Source: Massilia sp. YIM B02763 (GTDB taxonomy: Bacteria > Pseudomonadota > Gammaproteobacteria > Burkholderiales > Burkholderiaceae_D). From it: a DNA stretch of 64,000 nt. A program made the position numbers and the translations under genes. Positions 51,099-60,754 of this stretch are shown piece by piece (position 1 is the first letter of the stretch; the number at the start of each line of letters is the position of its first letter). The stretch lies in the NCBI RefSeq assembly GCF_030412015.1, contig NZ_JASNRD010000007.1, positions 1 through 64,000 on the forward strand, in the 5' to 3' direction. Below the pieces are notes generated by a model that worked only from the letters and a program-made list of their open reading frames with translations, made no database searches and had not been told where the DNA came from.

Positions 51099-52322
51099 CT
51101 AGACGGCCAGCGCCAGGAAGCGCAGCGGATCGACCTGCCACTTGTCGGGCGACTCGTGGCGCACGATCTTGTCGCCGCCGCCGAAGCCCAGGCCGCGCGC
51201 CAGGTCCACCATCTCCGGCTTGATGTAGGTCTGGCTCTTCGTGCTGTAGAACACGTTGACCTTCGGCGTGAGCAGGCTCGTTTCGTGCGGTTCGACCACC
51301 ACGGCCAGGCGCCCCGATTCCAGCAGCACCAGCGTGCCCACCGGATAAATGCCGACACAGCGCATGAAGGCCTGCGTCAGCTCGGGATTGAAATGGAATT
51401 TGCTCCATTCGTAGAGCTTGCGCAGCGCTTCCGCCGGCGGCATGCCCTTGTGGTAGCAGCGGTCGGCCGTGATGGCGTCATAGACGTCGACGATGGCGGC
51501 CATCTGCGCCAGTTCGCTGATCTCGCTTTCGCCCTGGCGGTCCGGATAGCCGCTGCCGTCGCGCCGCTCGTGGTGGTGCAGCGTGATGTCGAGCGCGATG
51601 TCTCCGATGCCGCCGGTACGGCACAGGATGTCGTAACCGTCTTTCGGATGGCGGCGCACGATCGCGAATTCCTCGTCGGTCAGGCGTCCCGGTTTGTTCA
51701 GGATATGGTCGGGAATCAGGGCCTTGCCCGTATCGTGCAGCAGGCCGCCGATGCCGGCCTGGTAGACCGTGTCCGCATCCATCCCCCGCGAGCGGCAGAA
51801 CGCCACCAGCAGCGTGCACACGCTCACCGAATGGAGGAAGGTATAGTCATCCTTGTTCTTGATGACGGACAGGCCCAGCAAGGCCCCCGCATTGCGCAGG
51901 ATCGAGGCAGTGACGTTCTCGACGACGGGGGCGACCCGGTCGAGTTCGACCGCCTTGCCCAGGCGGGCGTCCTGCATCACCGTTTTCACGAGCCCGGCGG
52001 CCTGGCGCCGGATGGCGACGGCCTGGTCGTACTCTTCTGCAACGGTGGTGCGCAGCGGCGCCACCGGCTTGGCGGCGATCGCCGTGACCTCGGCCTCGGT
52101 GATGGCCGCCGCTTCCTCCACCGTCGGGGCATCGGCGACATCCAGCCCCCGCTCGCAATCGATCGTCACGCCACGGATCCCGGCCAGGCGAATCCGCCGA
52201 ATCTCTTCTTCGCTCGTGATGACGAAGCGGCTACGGACGAAGGGATGCTCCATCCACCCGCAATCCAGGTCGTGAATGGACATGCCGACGCGTAGCTGGG
52301 AGGAATCGAGTGTCTTCAACAT
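51099..52322 (-). CDS. c-di-GMP phosphodiesterase (HD-GYP domain, DUF3391 N terminus)
   Basis: A 407-residue enzyme expected to hydrolyse c-di-GMP. The N-terminal DUF3391 region (LRVGMSIHDLDCGWMEHPFV) precedes an HD-GYP domain with GLLHDTGKALIPDHILNKPG, the second metal motif HHERRDGSGYPDRQGE (GYP intact) and AAIVDVYDAITADRCY. It overlaps none of the cyclase gene but ends one base from it, tail to tail. The pair can set local c-di-GMP opposite ways. Confidence 0.94.
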   Translation of the reverse strand: MLKTLDSSQLRVGMSIHDLDCGWMEHPFVRSRFVITSEEEIRRIRLAGIRGVTIDCERGLDVADAPTVEEAAAITEAEVTAIAAKPVAPLRTTVAEEYDQAVAIRRQAAGLVKTVMQDARLGKAVELDRVAPVVENVTASILRNAGALLGLSVIKNKDDYTFLHSVSVCTLLVAFCRSRGMDADTVYQAGIGGLLHDTGKALIPDHILNKPGRLTDEEFAIVRRHPKDGYDILCRTGGIGDIALDITLHHHERRDGSGYPDRQGESEISELAQMAAIVDVYDAITADRCYHKGMPPAEALRKLYEWSKFHFNPELTQAFMRCVGIYPVGTLVLLESGRLAVVVEPHETSLLTPKVNVFYSTKSQTYIKPEMVDLARGLGFGGGDKIVRHESPDKWQVDPLRFLALAV

Positions 52323-52432
52323 GGTGGAGGCCCTATGGTAATCTCGCCGCGGCTAGGCTTTCGCTTTTACGGTTTCGAGTATAACAATCTGATGAATTCG
52401 CCAGTAAAAAATATTTCTATCGAGAACCTCTA

Positions 52433-52448
52433 GTATCTTTAAAGATAC
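52433..52448. promoter_or_regulatory. Perfect 16-bp palindrome before the LysR gene
   Basis: GTATCTTTAAAGATAC lies 12 bp before the LysR start and in the intergenic space shared with the divergent HD-GYP gene. A site this close to the start codon suggests autorepression by the LysR protein. It is AT-rich in a high-GC background. Confidence 0.5.
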
Positions 52449-52459
52449 AATCGTCAAAT

Positions 52460-53395
52460 ATGGAACTTCGCCAGCTACGCTATTTCGTTGCCATCGTCGA
52501 TCACGGCTCGCTGTCGCGTGCCGCCCTGGTGCTGCACGTGGCGCAGCCGGCGCTGACGCAGCAGTTGCGCCAGCTCGAGGATGAGCTGGGCGTCCAGTTG
52601 CTGCACCGTTCGGCCCAGGGTGTACTGAGCACGGATGCCGGCAAGCTGTTCTACGAGCACGCGCAAGCGATCCTGAAGCAGGTGGCCGATGCCCAGGCGG
52701 CCGTGGTGCAATCGGCCGAGCGGCCGTCGGGCAGCGTCACGCTGGGCCTGCCGCACAGCATTTCCGGCGCGCTGGCCTTGCCGCTGCTCAGCGCCATCCG
52801 CCAGCGCTATCCCGAGATCACGCTGCAGCTCACCGAGGAATTGACGGGCAACCTGGCCGAACAATTGCGCTCCGGCCGCGTCAACCTGGCCGTCCTGCTC
52901 GATGACGGACAGCTGGGCGGCTTCGCGACGACGCCGCTCGTGGAAGAGGAATTGCGCTTCATCTGCCGCGCCGACATGCCGCTCGCCGCCGGCCGCGACG
53001 CCCTGCTGCTGCGCGAAGCGCTCGCCACGACCTTGATCCTGCCGGGCCTGCAGCACGGCGTGCGCCCGCGCATCGAAAGCACGGCGCGCGCGGCCGGCCT
53101 GGCGACGCAGGGCGTCATCGAGATCAATTCGATCGCCATCCTGAAGTCGGCGATCCTGGCCGGCATGGGCGCCACCATCCTGCCGGTGGCGCCGGTGCAG
53201 GCGGAAGTCGAGCGCGGCGCCATGCGCGCGCTGGCGATCCGCGAACCGGCCATCTCGCGCCGCGTCGTGCTCTGCACCTCGCGCAACATCCCCCTCACCA
53301 ATGCCTCTGCCGCCGTAGGCCGCCTCGTGGCCGACGTCGCGCGCGCGCTGTGCCGCGAAGGCGCCTGGATCGGCGCCCATCCCGTCGTCGACTGA
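52460..53395 (+). CDS. LysR-family transcriptional regulator
   Basis: A 311-residue regulator with the N-terminal winged helix (MELRQLRYFVAIVDHGSLSR, AQPALTQQLRQLEDELGVQL) and an effector-binding domain from about residue 90. The C-terminal domain resembles the Nac/Cbl branch of nitrogen and sulfur regulators, and the ligand is unknown. It is divergent from the HD-GYP gene and directly upstream of cydPABX in the same direction, but the cyd promoter is separate. Confidence 0.9.
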   Translation: MELRQLRYFVAIVDHGSLSRAALVLHVAQPALTQQLRQLEDELGVQLLHRSAQGVLSTDAGKLFYEHAQAILKQVADAQAAVVQSAERPSGSVTLGLPHSISGALALPLLSAIRQRYPEITLQLTEELTGNLAEQLRSGRVNLAVLLDDGQLGGFATTPLVEEELRFICRADMPLAAGRDALLLREALATTLILPGLQHGVRPRIESTARAAGLATQGVIEINSIAILKSAILAGMGATILPVAPVQAEVERGAMRALAIREPAISRRVVLCTSRNIPLTNASAAVGRLVADVARALCREGAWIGAHPVVD

Positions 53396-53446
53396 TCTAA
53401 TCGCCTACCCCGCGCCGACTGCCCTGCCGCAGCCGCTCCGCCGAAT

Positions 53447-53460
53447 TTGATGTGGATCAA
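53447..53460 (+). promoter_or_regulatory. Perfect FNR/Anr box upstream of cydPABX
   Basis: TTGATGTGGATCAA matches the FNR consensus TTGATnnnnATCAA at all ten positions. A TAACCT hexamer at 53483-53488 would be the -10 for a start near 53495, placing the box near -41.5, the class II activator position. The leader to cydP is about 75 bases. Oxygen-limited activation of the bd oxidase is the expected outcome. Confidence 0.8.
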
Positions 53461-53570
53461 GGATTTTTCCGCAAGGGAAAATTAACCTGCGCTCATCGTT
53501 GCCTTATCAAATCTTGAGTTAGCCATTTTGCGTTGACTCAAGGTGTGCGACGGAAAAACAGAGTGCACCA

Positions 53571-53792
53571 ATGAATACCGCATCCCTTTCCCACAACCCG
53601 CAGCGCGCGCGCCGCGAACGCCTGGCCCTGACGCTGTTCGTCGCCATCGCCGTCAAATGCCTCGTGCTGTACGGCCTGTGGCACGCCTTCTTTTCGCACC
53701 CGCAAACCAAGCACATGCTGCTGCCGTCGGACCAGGTGGAACGCCACTTGTTCACGCCGGCGGCCGGCCCGATTTCCAACACCAACAAGTAG
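53571..53792 (+). CDS. cydP: CydP-like small membrane protein
   Basis: A 73-residue protein with one membrane helix (LALTLFVAIAVKCLVLYGLW) and a polar C-terminal tail. Small proteins of this kind, annotated as putative cytochrome oxidase small subunit CydP, precede cydA in many Burkholderiales. It starts 111 bp after the FNR box and lies 9 bp before cydA. A structural or assembly role in the bd oxidase is likely but not proved. Confidence 0.8.
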   Translation: MNTASLSHNPQRARRERLALTLFVAIAVKCLVLYGLWHAFFSHPQTKHMLLPSDQVERHLFTPAAGPISNTNK

Positions 53793-53801
53793 GTCGTTAC
53801 C

Positions 53802-55397
53802 ATGCCTCCGCTCGACGATGTCGTAGCCCTGTCGCGGCTACAGTTCGCAGCCACCGCGCTGTACCATTTCCTGTTCGTTCCCCTCACCCTCGGCCTGGCC
53901 TGGATCCTCGTGATCATGGAATCGGTCTACGTCATGACCGGCAAGCAGGTCTACAAGGACATGACCCAGTTCTGGGGCAAGCTGTTCGGCATCAACTTCG
54001 CGATGGGTGTCACCACCGGCATCACGATGGAATTCCAGTTCGGTACCAACTGGGCCTATTACTCGCACTACGTGGGCGACATCTTCGGCACGCCGCTGGC
54101 GATCGAAGGCCTGATGGCCTTCTTCCTGGAGTCGACCATGGTGGGCCTGTTCTTCCTCGGCTGGAAACGGCTGTCGAAGAACCAGCACCTGTTCGTGACC
54201 TTCTGCGTCGCGCTCGGCTCGAGCCTGTCGGCGCTGTGGATCCTCATCGCCAACGGCTGGATGAACCATCCGATCGGCGCCGAATTCAACTTCGACACGA
54301 TGCGCATGGAACTGGTGTCGATCGGCGAGGTGATCCTGAACCCGGTCGCGCAGGTGAAGTTCGTGCACACGGCCGCCGCCGGCTACGTGACGGCCTCGAT
54401 GTTCGTGCTGGGCATCTCGGCCATGTACCTGCTCAAGGCGCGCGACGTGGGGTTCGCGCTGCGCTCCTTCGCCATCGCCGCCGCGTTCGGCCTGGCCTCG
54501 ACGCTGTCCGTGATCGTGCTGGGCGACGAATCCGGCTATACCGCCGGCGAAGTCAACAAGGTGAAACTGGCCGCCATCGAAGCGGCCTGGGAAACCCAGC
54601 CGGCACCGGCGGGCCTGACGTTGTTCGGTTTTCCGGACGATACGGAGCAGAAGACCCACTACGCCGTCGAACTGCCTTATGTGCTGGGCCTGATCGCCAC
54701 CCGCTCCACCGACGGCAAGGTGATCGGCCTGAAGGAACTGCGCCTTGAAAACGAAGCGCGCATCCGCAGGGGCATGGACGCCTATGCCGCCCTGCTGCGC
54801 CTGAAGGGCGGCGACAAGTCGCCCGAGGCGCGCGCCGCCTTCGACGGGCTGAAGGCCGACCTGGGCTACGGCCTGCTGCTGAAGAAATACACGCCGAGGG
54901 TGACGGATGCCACCGAAGCGCAGATCAAGCAGGCGGCCGCGGACACGATCCCGAAAGTCGCCCCGCTGTTCTGGTCCTTCCGCGGCATGGTGTTCCTGGG
55001 CTTCCTGTTCCTGTTCATCTTCGCTGCCTCCGTCTGGTTCATGGTGCGCCGTAACCTGGCGCCGCAGCGCTGGCTGCTCAAGCTGTGCGTCGTCGCGATC
55101 CCGCTGCCCTGGGTCGCCGCGGAACTGGGCTGGGTGGTGGCCGAATACGGCCGCCAGCCGTGGACCATCGCCGGCGTGCTGCCGACCCATTTGTCGGTGT
55201 CGACGCTGAGCGCGGGCAGCCTGTGGTTCAGCCTCGCCGGCTTCCTCGGCTTCTACACGCTGCTGCTGGTGGTCGAGATGGGCCTGATGATCAAGTACGC
55301 GAAGATGGGGCCGTCCAGCCTGCATACGGGCCGCTATCACGATGAAATTGGCACCGAGCAGACCTCCGAGCGGATCGACGAACCGGCCGCCGCCTGA
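53802..55397 (+). CDS. cydA: Cytochrome bd ubiquinol oxidase subunit I
   Basis: CydA carries haems b558, b595 and d and the quinol site. The 531 residues include the conserved segment [20 protein letters not shown], haem ligand regions ([40 protein letters not shown]), and a Q loop and nine helices. The sequence is of the bd-I type. It is followed 17 bp later by cydB. Confidence 0.97.
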   Translation: MPPLDDVVALSRLQFAATALYHFLFVPLTLGLAWILVIMESVYVMTGKQVYKDMTQFWGKLFGINFAMGVTTGITMEFQFGTNWAYYSHYVGDIFGTPLAIEGLMAFFLESTMVGLFFLGWKRLSKNQHLFVTFCVALGSSLSALWILIANGWMNHPIGAEFNFDTMRMELVSIGEVILNPVAQVKFVHTAAAGYVTASMFVLGISAMYLLKARDVGFALRSFAIAAAFGLASTLSVIVLGDESGYTAGEVNKVKLAAIEAAWETQPAPAGLTLFGFPDDTEQKTHYAVELPYVLGLIATRSTDGKVIGLKELRLENEARIRRGMDAYAALLRLKGGDKSPEARAAFDGLKADLGYGLLLKKYTPRVTDATEAQIKQAAADTIPKVAPLFWSFRGMVFLGFLFLFIFAASVWFMVRRNLAPQRWLLKLCVVAIPLPWVAAELGWVVAEYGRQPWTIAGVLPTHLSVSTLSAGSLWFSLAGFLGFYTLLLVVEMGLMIKYAKMGPSSLHTGRYHDEIGTEQTSERIDEPAAA

Positions 55398-55414
55398 ACC
55401 ACAAAGGAACCATC

Positions 55415-56557
55415 ATGCTGTTCGACTACGAAACCTATAAACTGATCTGGTGGGCCTTCGTCGGCGTCCTGATCCTCGGCTTCGCCCTCACCGACGGCTT
55501 CGACTTCGGCGTGGGCACCGCCCTGCCCTTCGTCGGCCGCACCGACACCGAGCGCCGCATCGTCATCAACACGATCGGCGCCACCTGGGAGGGCAACCAG
55601 ACCTGGCTGATCACCGCCGGCGGCGCCCTGTTCGCCGCCTGGCCGCTCGTGTATGCCGCCGCGTTCTCCGGCTTCTACGTGGCCTTGCTGCTGTGCCTGT
55701 TCGCGCTGTTCTTCCGCCCCGTCGGCTTCGACTACCGCAACAAGCTGTCCGACCCGCGCTGGCGTTCGACCTGGGACTGGTGCCTGTTCGCGGGCGGCTT
55801 CGTCCCGCCGATCATCTTCGGCGTCGCCTTCGGCAACCTGCTGCAGGGCGTGCCGTTCCGCTACGACGAGATGCTGCGCCTGGAATACACGGGCAGCTTC
55901 TTCGAATTGCTGAATCCCTTCGGCCTGCTGTGCGGCGTGCTGTCCCTGGCCATGCTGTCGATGCACGGCGCCACCTACCTGCAGCAGAAGACCGAAGGCG
56001 CCGTCGCCGACCGCTCGCGCACCATGGCCATGGGCGCCGCGCTGCTGACCATCGCGCTGTTCGCCGCGGGCGGCTTCTGGATCGCCGGCGGCATCGAGGG
56101 CTTCCGCGTCGTCTCCATGCCGGACGCGAACAGCGTGTTCCTGCCGGATGCGAAAGTCGTCACCCGCGCCACCGGTGCCTGGCTCGACAACTTCGGCCGC
56201 TGGCCGGCCCTGTGGATCCTGCCGGCGCTGGGCATCGCTGGCGCGCTGCTGGCCTTCATGCTCTCCGCCGCGCGCCGCACGCTGGGCGCCTTCCTGGCCA
56301 GCGGCCTGTCGGTGACGGGCGTGATCCTGACCGCGGGCGCCGCCATGTTCCCGTTCGTGATGCCGTCCTCGCTGGTGCCGGGCCATAGCCTCACGGCCTG
56401 GGACGCCGTGTCCAGCCACCGTACGCTGTCGGTGATGTTCTGGGTCGTGATCGTGATGCTGCCGATCGTGACCCTGTACACGAGCTGGGTCTACCGCGTC
56501 ATGCGCGGCAAGGTCACGCACCAGCACATCGAAGACAACAAGCACACCGCTTATTGA
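55415..56557 (+). CDS. cydB: Cytochrome bd ubiquinol oxidase subunit II
   Basis: The 380-residue partner of CydA, with eight to nine helices and the family signatures [28 protein letters not shown] and [20 protein letters not shown]. Full length. It lies between cydA and cydX in the operon; AAAGGA precedes the ATG. Confidence 0.97.
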   Translation: MLFDYETYKLIWWAFVGVLILGFALTDGFDFGVGTALPFVGRTDTERRIVINTIGATWEGNQTWLITAGGALFAAWPLVYAAAFSGFYVALLLCLFALFFRPVGFDYRNKLSDPRWRSTWDWCLFAGGFVPPIIFGVAFGNLLQGVPFRYDEMLRLEYTGSFFELLNPFGLLCGVLSLAMLSMHGATYLQQKTEGAVADRSRTMAMGAALLTIALFAAGGFWIAGGIEGFRVVSMPDANSVFLPDAKVVTRATGAWLDNFGRWPALWILPALGIAGALLAFMLSAARRTLGAFLASGLSVTGVILTAGAAMFPFVMPSSLVPGHSLTAWDAVSSHRTLSVMFWVVIVMLPIVTLYTSWVYRVMRGKVTHQHIEDNKHTAY

Positions 56558-56578
56558 AGCGGATCGAAAGGACACATC

Positions 56579-56743
56579 ATGTGGTACTTCTCCTGGATCC
56601 TCGGCCTCGGCTTCGCGCTGACGGTCGCCATCATCAACGCCATCTGGCTCGAATCGAACTACGCGTTCGGCCAGCGCACCGAAGACACGACGGTCGCGCG
56701 CTTCCGCGACGCGCGCAAGCAACGTCAACAACGCAAAGCTTGA
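56579..56743 (+). CDS. cydX: Cytochrome bd-I small subunit CydX
   Basis: A 54-residue protein starting MWYFSWILGLGFALTVAIIN, which is the CydX signature with its single helix, then WLESNYAFGQRTED and a basic tail. CydX stabilises the haem centres of the bd oxidase. It is too short for routine thresholds. GAAAGGA lies upstream and it is 21 bp after cydB. A strong terminator follows. Confidence 0.93.
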   Translation: MWYFSWILGLGFALTVAIINAIWLESNYAFGQRTEDTTVARFRDARKQRQQRKA

Positions 56744-56784
56744 TTCCTCCCGCCATCCGGTGACCTGTGCCGGATCGACGATTT

Positions 56785-56814
56785 GCCGCTGCCTCCGGGC
56801 AGCGGCTTTTTTTT
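56785..56814 (+). terminator. Intrinsic terminator of the cyd operon
   Basis: GCCGCTGCC (56785-56793) pairs perfectly with GGCAGCGGC (56798-56806) and is followed by eight T. It ends cydPABX. Confidence 0.92.
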
Positions 56815-56994
56815 ATCCGGAGCCATCATTTTTTCTTATGCCCCCATCCGGATTCGGTATTTCCGTATACGTCAACTTGTCTCTACACTCCCTCCATAAG
56901 CCGTACAAGCGGCACCGCGGCCTGTTCCGGGCCGGCATCCAACCGATGCCGTCACCGGAACCGGACCCACTCAAAAGAACATTTTGGAGACAAC

Positions 56995-59900
56995 ATGCCT
57001 GATACCGTCCTGGGCCAGGGTGCGCCTGCGCCCCTGCCTGCCCCCACGCCCGCCGCCGCGGTCCCGCTCAAAGACGTCAGCCTCGACGACAAGTACACGG
57101 CCACCTCCGGCAAGATCTTCCTGTCCGGCATCCAGGCCCTCGTGCGCCTGCCGATGATCCAGCGCCTGCGCGACGAACGGGACGGCCTGGACACGGCCGG
57201 CTTCGTGTCCGGCTACCGCGGCTCGCCGCTGGGCGGCCTGGACGAGAACCTGTGGAAGGCCAAGGGCCACCTCGAAGCGAACCGCATCCAGTTCGTCCCC
57301 GGCGTGAACGAGGACCTGGCCGCGACGGCCGTCTGGGGCACGCAGACCGTCGACCTGATCGGCCCCGCCAGGTACGACGGCGTGTTTGCCATGTGGTATG
57401 CGAAAGGACCGGGCGTGGACCGCTGCGGCGACGTCTTCAAGCACATGAACCATGCGGGCACGAGCAAGCACGGCGGCGTGCTGCTGGTCGCCGGCGACGA
57501 CCACGGCGCCTATTCGTCCACGCTGCCGCACCAGTCCGACCACATCTTCGCCGCCTGCATGATTCCCGTGCTGTATCCGTCCAACGTCCAGGAATACCTG
57601 GACCTGGGCGTGCACGGCTGGGCGATGTCGCGCTTTTCCGGCCTGGCGGTGGCGTTCAAGGCGCTGGCCGACACGGTGGAATCCAGCGCCTCGGTCGACG
57701 CCGACCCGTTCCGCGTGCAGGTGAAGCTGCCGCAGGACTTCGCCATGCCGGAAGGCGGCCTGAATACCCGGCTGTCGTCCGTGCCGCTGGGCCTGCAGGC
57801 GCGCAACCAGGAAGCGCTGATGCAGGACTACAAGATCTACGCCGCCCTGGCCTACGCGCGCGAAAACAAGCTGAATCGCACGACGATCGACAGCCCGGAC
57901 GCCAAGCTGGGCATCATTGCCTCCGGCAAGTCCTACGTGGACGTGCTGGAAGCGCTGGAAGAACTGGGCATCGACGAAACGATGGCGGCGCAGGTCGGCC
58001 TGCGCCTGTTCAAGGTGGCGATGATCTGGCCGCTGGAACCGGACGGCGTGCGCGAATTCGCCCAGGGCCTCGAAGAGATCCTCGTCGTGGAAGAGAAGCG
58101 CCAGGTCGTCGAATACCAGCTCAAGGAACAGCTGTACAACTGGCGCGACGACGTGCGTCCGCGCGTCATCGGCAAGTTCGACGACAAGGGAGAATGGGTG
58201 GCGCCGCGCGGCGAATGGCTGCTGCCGCCGAAGGCCGACTTTTCCGTCGCCCAGGTCGCGCGCGTGATCGCCGGCCGCATCGCGCGCCTGGACCTCGACG
58301 AGCGCACCCGCGACCTGATCAAGGCAAGGCTGGCCTTCCTGGAAGCGAAGGATGCGGTGCTGATGAAAGCCGTGACGACGCCGTTCCGCCCCGCCTTCTA
58401 TTGCTCCGGCTGCCCGCACAACACGTCGACCAAGGTGCCGGACGGTTCGTTCGCGCTGGCCGGCATCGGCTGCCACGTGATGGCGACGTCGATCTACCCG
58501 GAGATGAACAAGCTGACCACGCACATGGGTGGCGAAGGCACGCCGTGGATCGGCCAGGCCGCGTTCTCGAAGGTGCCGCACGTGTTCCAGAACCTGGGCG
58601 ACGGCACCTATTTCCATTCCGGCTACCTGGCCATCCGCGCCGCCATCGCCGCCAAGGTCAACATCACTTATAAAATCCTCTACAACGACGCGGTGGCGAT
58701 GACGGGAGGCCAGCCGGTCGACGGCATCACCTCCGTGCCGCTGATCGCGCGCCAGATGGCGGCCGAAGGCGTGAAGCGCATCGCCCTCGTCACCGAAGAC
58801 CTGCCGCGTTACGACGACAAAAGCGGCCTGCCCGAGGGGATCACGATCCACGACCGCAAGCACATGGACGATGTCCAGCGCGAACTGCGCGAGGTGCCGG
58901 GCGTCAGCGTCCTGATCTACGACCAGACCTGCGCGGCCGAGAAACGCCGCCGCAGGAAGAAGGGCGAATTCCCGGACCTGGCGAAACGCATGGTCATCAA
59001 CGAAGCCGTGTGCGAAGGCTGCGGCGATTGCGGCGTGCAGTCGAACTGCGTGTCGATCCTGCCGAAGGAAACGGAGTTCGGCCGCAAGCGCGCGATCGAC
59101 CAATCCTCCTGCAACAAGGATTACTCGTGCGCGAAGGGCTTCTGCCCCAGCTTCGTCACCGTCGAAGGCGGCAGCCTGAAAAAGAACAAGGCCGGCGCGG
59201 CCAAGTCGCAGGACGCCGACGACGGCTGGGGAGAACTGCCGCAGCCCGTGCTGCCGTCGATCGCGGCGCCGTACAACATCCTGATCAACGGCATCGGCGG
59301 CACCGGCGTGATCACGGTCGGCGCGCTGATGGGCATGGCCGCCCACCTCGAAGGCAAGGGCGCGTCCGTGCTGGACATGACAGGCATGAGCCAGAAGAAC
59401 GGTTCCGTCACCTCGCACGTGAAGATCGCCGCGACGCCGGAACGGCTGCGCGCCCAGCGCATCGCCACCGGCGAAGCGGACCTCGTGCTCGGATGCGACA
59501 TGCTGACGGCCGGCGCGTCCGACGCCATCTCGAAGATGCGTCCGGGCCGCACGATGGTCGTCGTCAACCTGCACGAGCAGCCGACCGGCACCTTCGCCCA
59601 GCAGCGCGACTGGGAATTCCCCACCGCCCAGGTGCGCGAGCTGATCGAAGAAGCCGTGGGCGGCGCCTCCGGCGTCGATTTCCTCGACGCGACGAAGCTG
59701 GCGACGGCGCTGATGGGCGACTCGATCGCCGCCAACCTGTTCATGCTGGGCTATGCCTGGCAAAAGGGACTGGTGCCGCTGTCGGAAGCCGCGCTGCTGC
59801 GCGCCATCGAACTGAACGGCGTGGCCGTCGCGTCGAACCAGCGCAGCTTCCTGTGGGGCCGCCGCGCCGCCGTCGACCTGGCGCGGGTGGAGCGCACCGC

Positions 59901-60576
59901 CGTGCCGGCGCAGGTCGTGCAGGTGCGGATGCCGCAAAGCCTCGACGGCGTGGTCAAGAAGCGCGTCGAGTTCCTGACCGGCTATCAGGATGCCGCCTAT
60001 GCCGCGCGGTACGCGGACCTGGTGGCGCGCGTGCGCGAACGCGAAGCGGCGCTCGGCCTGGGCAGCAAATTGTCCATGACCGTGGCCAAGTCGCTGTTCA
60101 AGCTGATGGCCTACAAGGACGAGTACGAGGTCGCGCGCCTGTACACGGACGGCCGCTTCGTCGAGCAGTTGAAGACCCAGTTCGACGGCGACTTCACGCT
60201 GAAATTCAACCTGGCGCCGCCGCTGTTCGCCAAGAAGGACGCCAAGGGCCACCTGGTGAAGGCCGAATTCGGTTCCTGGATGTGGACTGCGTTCAAGCTG
60301 CTGGCCAAGCTGAAAGGCGTGCGCGGCACCGCCTTCGACCTGTTCGGCCGCACCGCCGAACGCCGCATGGAGCGCGCGCTGATCGTCGAATACCGCGACA
60401 TGGTCGAGGCGCTGCTCGAGGGCCTGCACGCGAGCAACCATGCGCTTGCGGTCGAGCTGGCGTCGCTGCCGGAACAGATCCGCGGCTTCGGCCACGTCAA
60501 GGAACAGGCGGTGGCCGAGTACCGGGCGCGCAAGGAAGAGCTGCTGTCAGGCAAGGTCGTCAGACGCGCCGCGTGA
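56995..60576 (+). CDS. Indolepyruvate ferredoxin oxidoreductase-family protein (single chain)
   Basis: A 1193-residue fusion of the alpha and beta parts of indolepyruvate:ferredoxin oxidoreductase, which decarboxylates aryl or branched 2-oxo acids to acyl-CoA. The order is: thiamine-diphosphate/pyrimidine-binding region (ALVRLPMIQRLRDERDGLDT, SGYRGSPLGGLDENLW), core TPP region (YCSGCPHNTSTKVPDGSFAL, TGGQPVDGITSVPLI), two [4Fe-4S] motifs (CEGCGDCGVQSNC, CNKDYSCAKGFCPS), then the gamma domain (INGIGGTGVITVGALMGMAA). The ATG at 56995 has GGAGA ahead; the longer frame runs into the cyd terminator. It lies before icmF, so both may act in amino-acid catabolism. Confidence 0.92.
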   Translation: MPDTVLGQGAPAPLPAPTPAAAVPLKDVSLDDKYTATSGKIFLSGIQALVRLPMIQRLRDERDGLDTAGFVSGYRGSPLGGLDENLWKAKGHLEANRIQFVPGVNEDLAATAVWGTQTVDLIGPARYDGVFAMWYAKGPGVDRCGDVFKHMNHAGTSKHGGVLLVAGDDHGAYSSTLPHQSDHIFAACMIPVLYPSNVQEYLDLGVHGWAMSRFSGLAVAFKALADTVESSASVDADPFRVQVKLPQDFAMPEGGLNTRLSSVPLGLQARNQEALMQDYKIYAALAYARENKLNRTTIDSPDAKLGIIASGKSYVDVLEALEELGIDETMAAQVGLRLFKVAMIWPLEPDGVREFAQGLEEILVVEEKRQVVEYQLKEQLYNWRDDVRPRVIGKFDDKGEWVAPRGEWLLPPKADFSVAQVARVIAGRIARLDLDERTRDLIKARLAFLEAKDAVLMKAVTTPFRPAFYCSGCPHNTSTKVPDGSFALAGIGCHVMATSIYPEMNKLTTHMGGEGTPWIGQAAFSKVPHVFQNLGDGTYFHSGYLAIRAAIAAKVNITYKILYNDAVAMTGGQPVDGITSVPLIARQMAAEGVKRIALVTEDLPRYDDKSGLPEGITIHDRKHMDDVQRELREVPGVSVLIYDQTCAAEKRRRRKKGEFPDLAKRMVINEAVCEGCGDCGVQSNCVSILPKETEFGRKRAIDQSSCNKDYSCAKGFCPSFVTVEGGSLKKNKAGAAKSQDADDGWGELPQPVLPSIAAPYNILINGIGGTGVITVGALMGMAAHLEGKGASVLDMTGMSQKNGSVTSHVKIAATPERLRAQRIATGEADLVLGCDMLTAGASDAISKMRPGRTMVVVNLHEQPTGTFAQQRDWEFPTAQVRELIEEAVGGASGVDFLDATKLATALMGDSIAANLFMLGYAWQKGLVPLSEAALLRAIELNGVAVASNQRSFLWGRRAAVDLARVERTAVPAQVVQVRMPQSLDGVVKKRVEFLTGYQDAAYAARYADLVARVREREAALGLGSKLSMTVAKSLFKLMAYKDEYEVARLYTDGRFVEQLKTQFDGDFTLKFNLAPPLFAKKDAKGHLVKAEFGSWMWTAFKLLAKLKGVRGTAFDLFGRTAERRMERALIVEYRDMVEALLEGLHASNHALAVELASLPEQIRGFGHVKEQAVAEYRARKEELLSGKVVRRAA

Positions 60577-60656
60577 AACGCGTGGACGGGGAACCCGTCC
60601 ACCCTACCGGACATCGACGTCGCAGGTAGGGTGGGCGGGTCTCCCGCCCACGCGTT
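60577..60656. repeat. Double palindrome between the oxidoreductase gene and icmF
   Basis: Two related palindromic units face each other: ACGCGTGGACGGGGAACCCG... with TCCACCCTACC on the left, and GGTAGGGTGGGCGGG... with CCGCCCACGCGTT on the right. Each contains its own hairpin and the two arms also pair with each other across about 15 bp. The form suggests a dispersed REP-like element; it may end the oxidoreductase transcript. Confidence 0.75.
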
Positions 60657-60687
60657 CAACGCCACTGCGCACATCCACGCATCCACC

Positions 60688-60709
60688 TTGACGTTTACGT
60701 TAACGTCAT
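60688..60709 (+). promoter_or_regulatory. LiuR-like operator upstream of icmF
   Basis: TTGACGTTTACGTTAACGTCAT holds three ACGT half-sites at 6-bp steps, forming two overlapping matches to TTnACGTnnACGTnAA, the motif known for LiuR, the MerR-type regulator of branched amino-acid breakdown in proteobacteria. It lies 45-67 bp before the icmF start. TTGACG at its left edge may also serve as the -35 element, with TATACC (60709-60714) as a poor -10. Confidence 0.55.
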
Positions 60710-60754
60710 ATACCGTACAAGAACGCGAGTTCATACCACTCCCACAGGAAGCCC

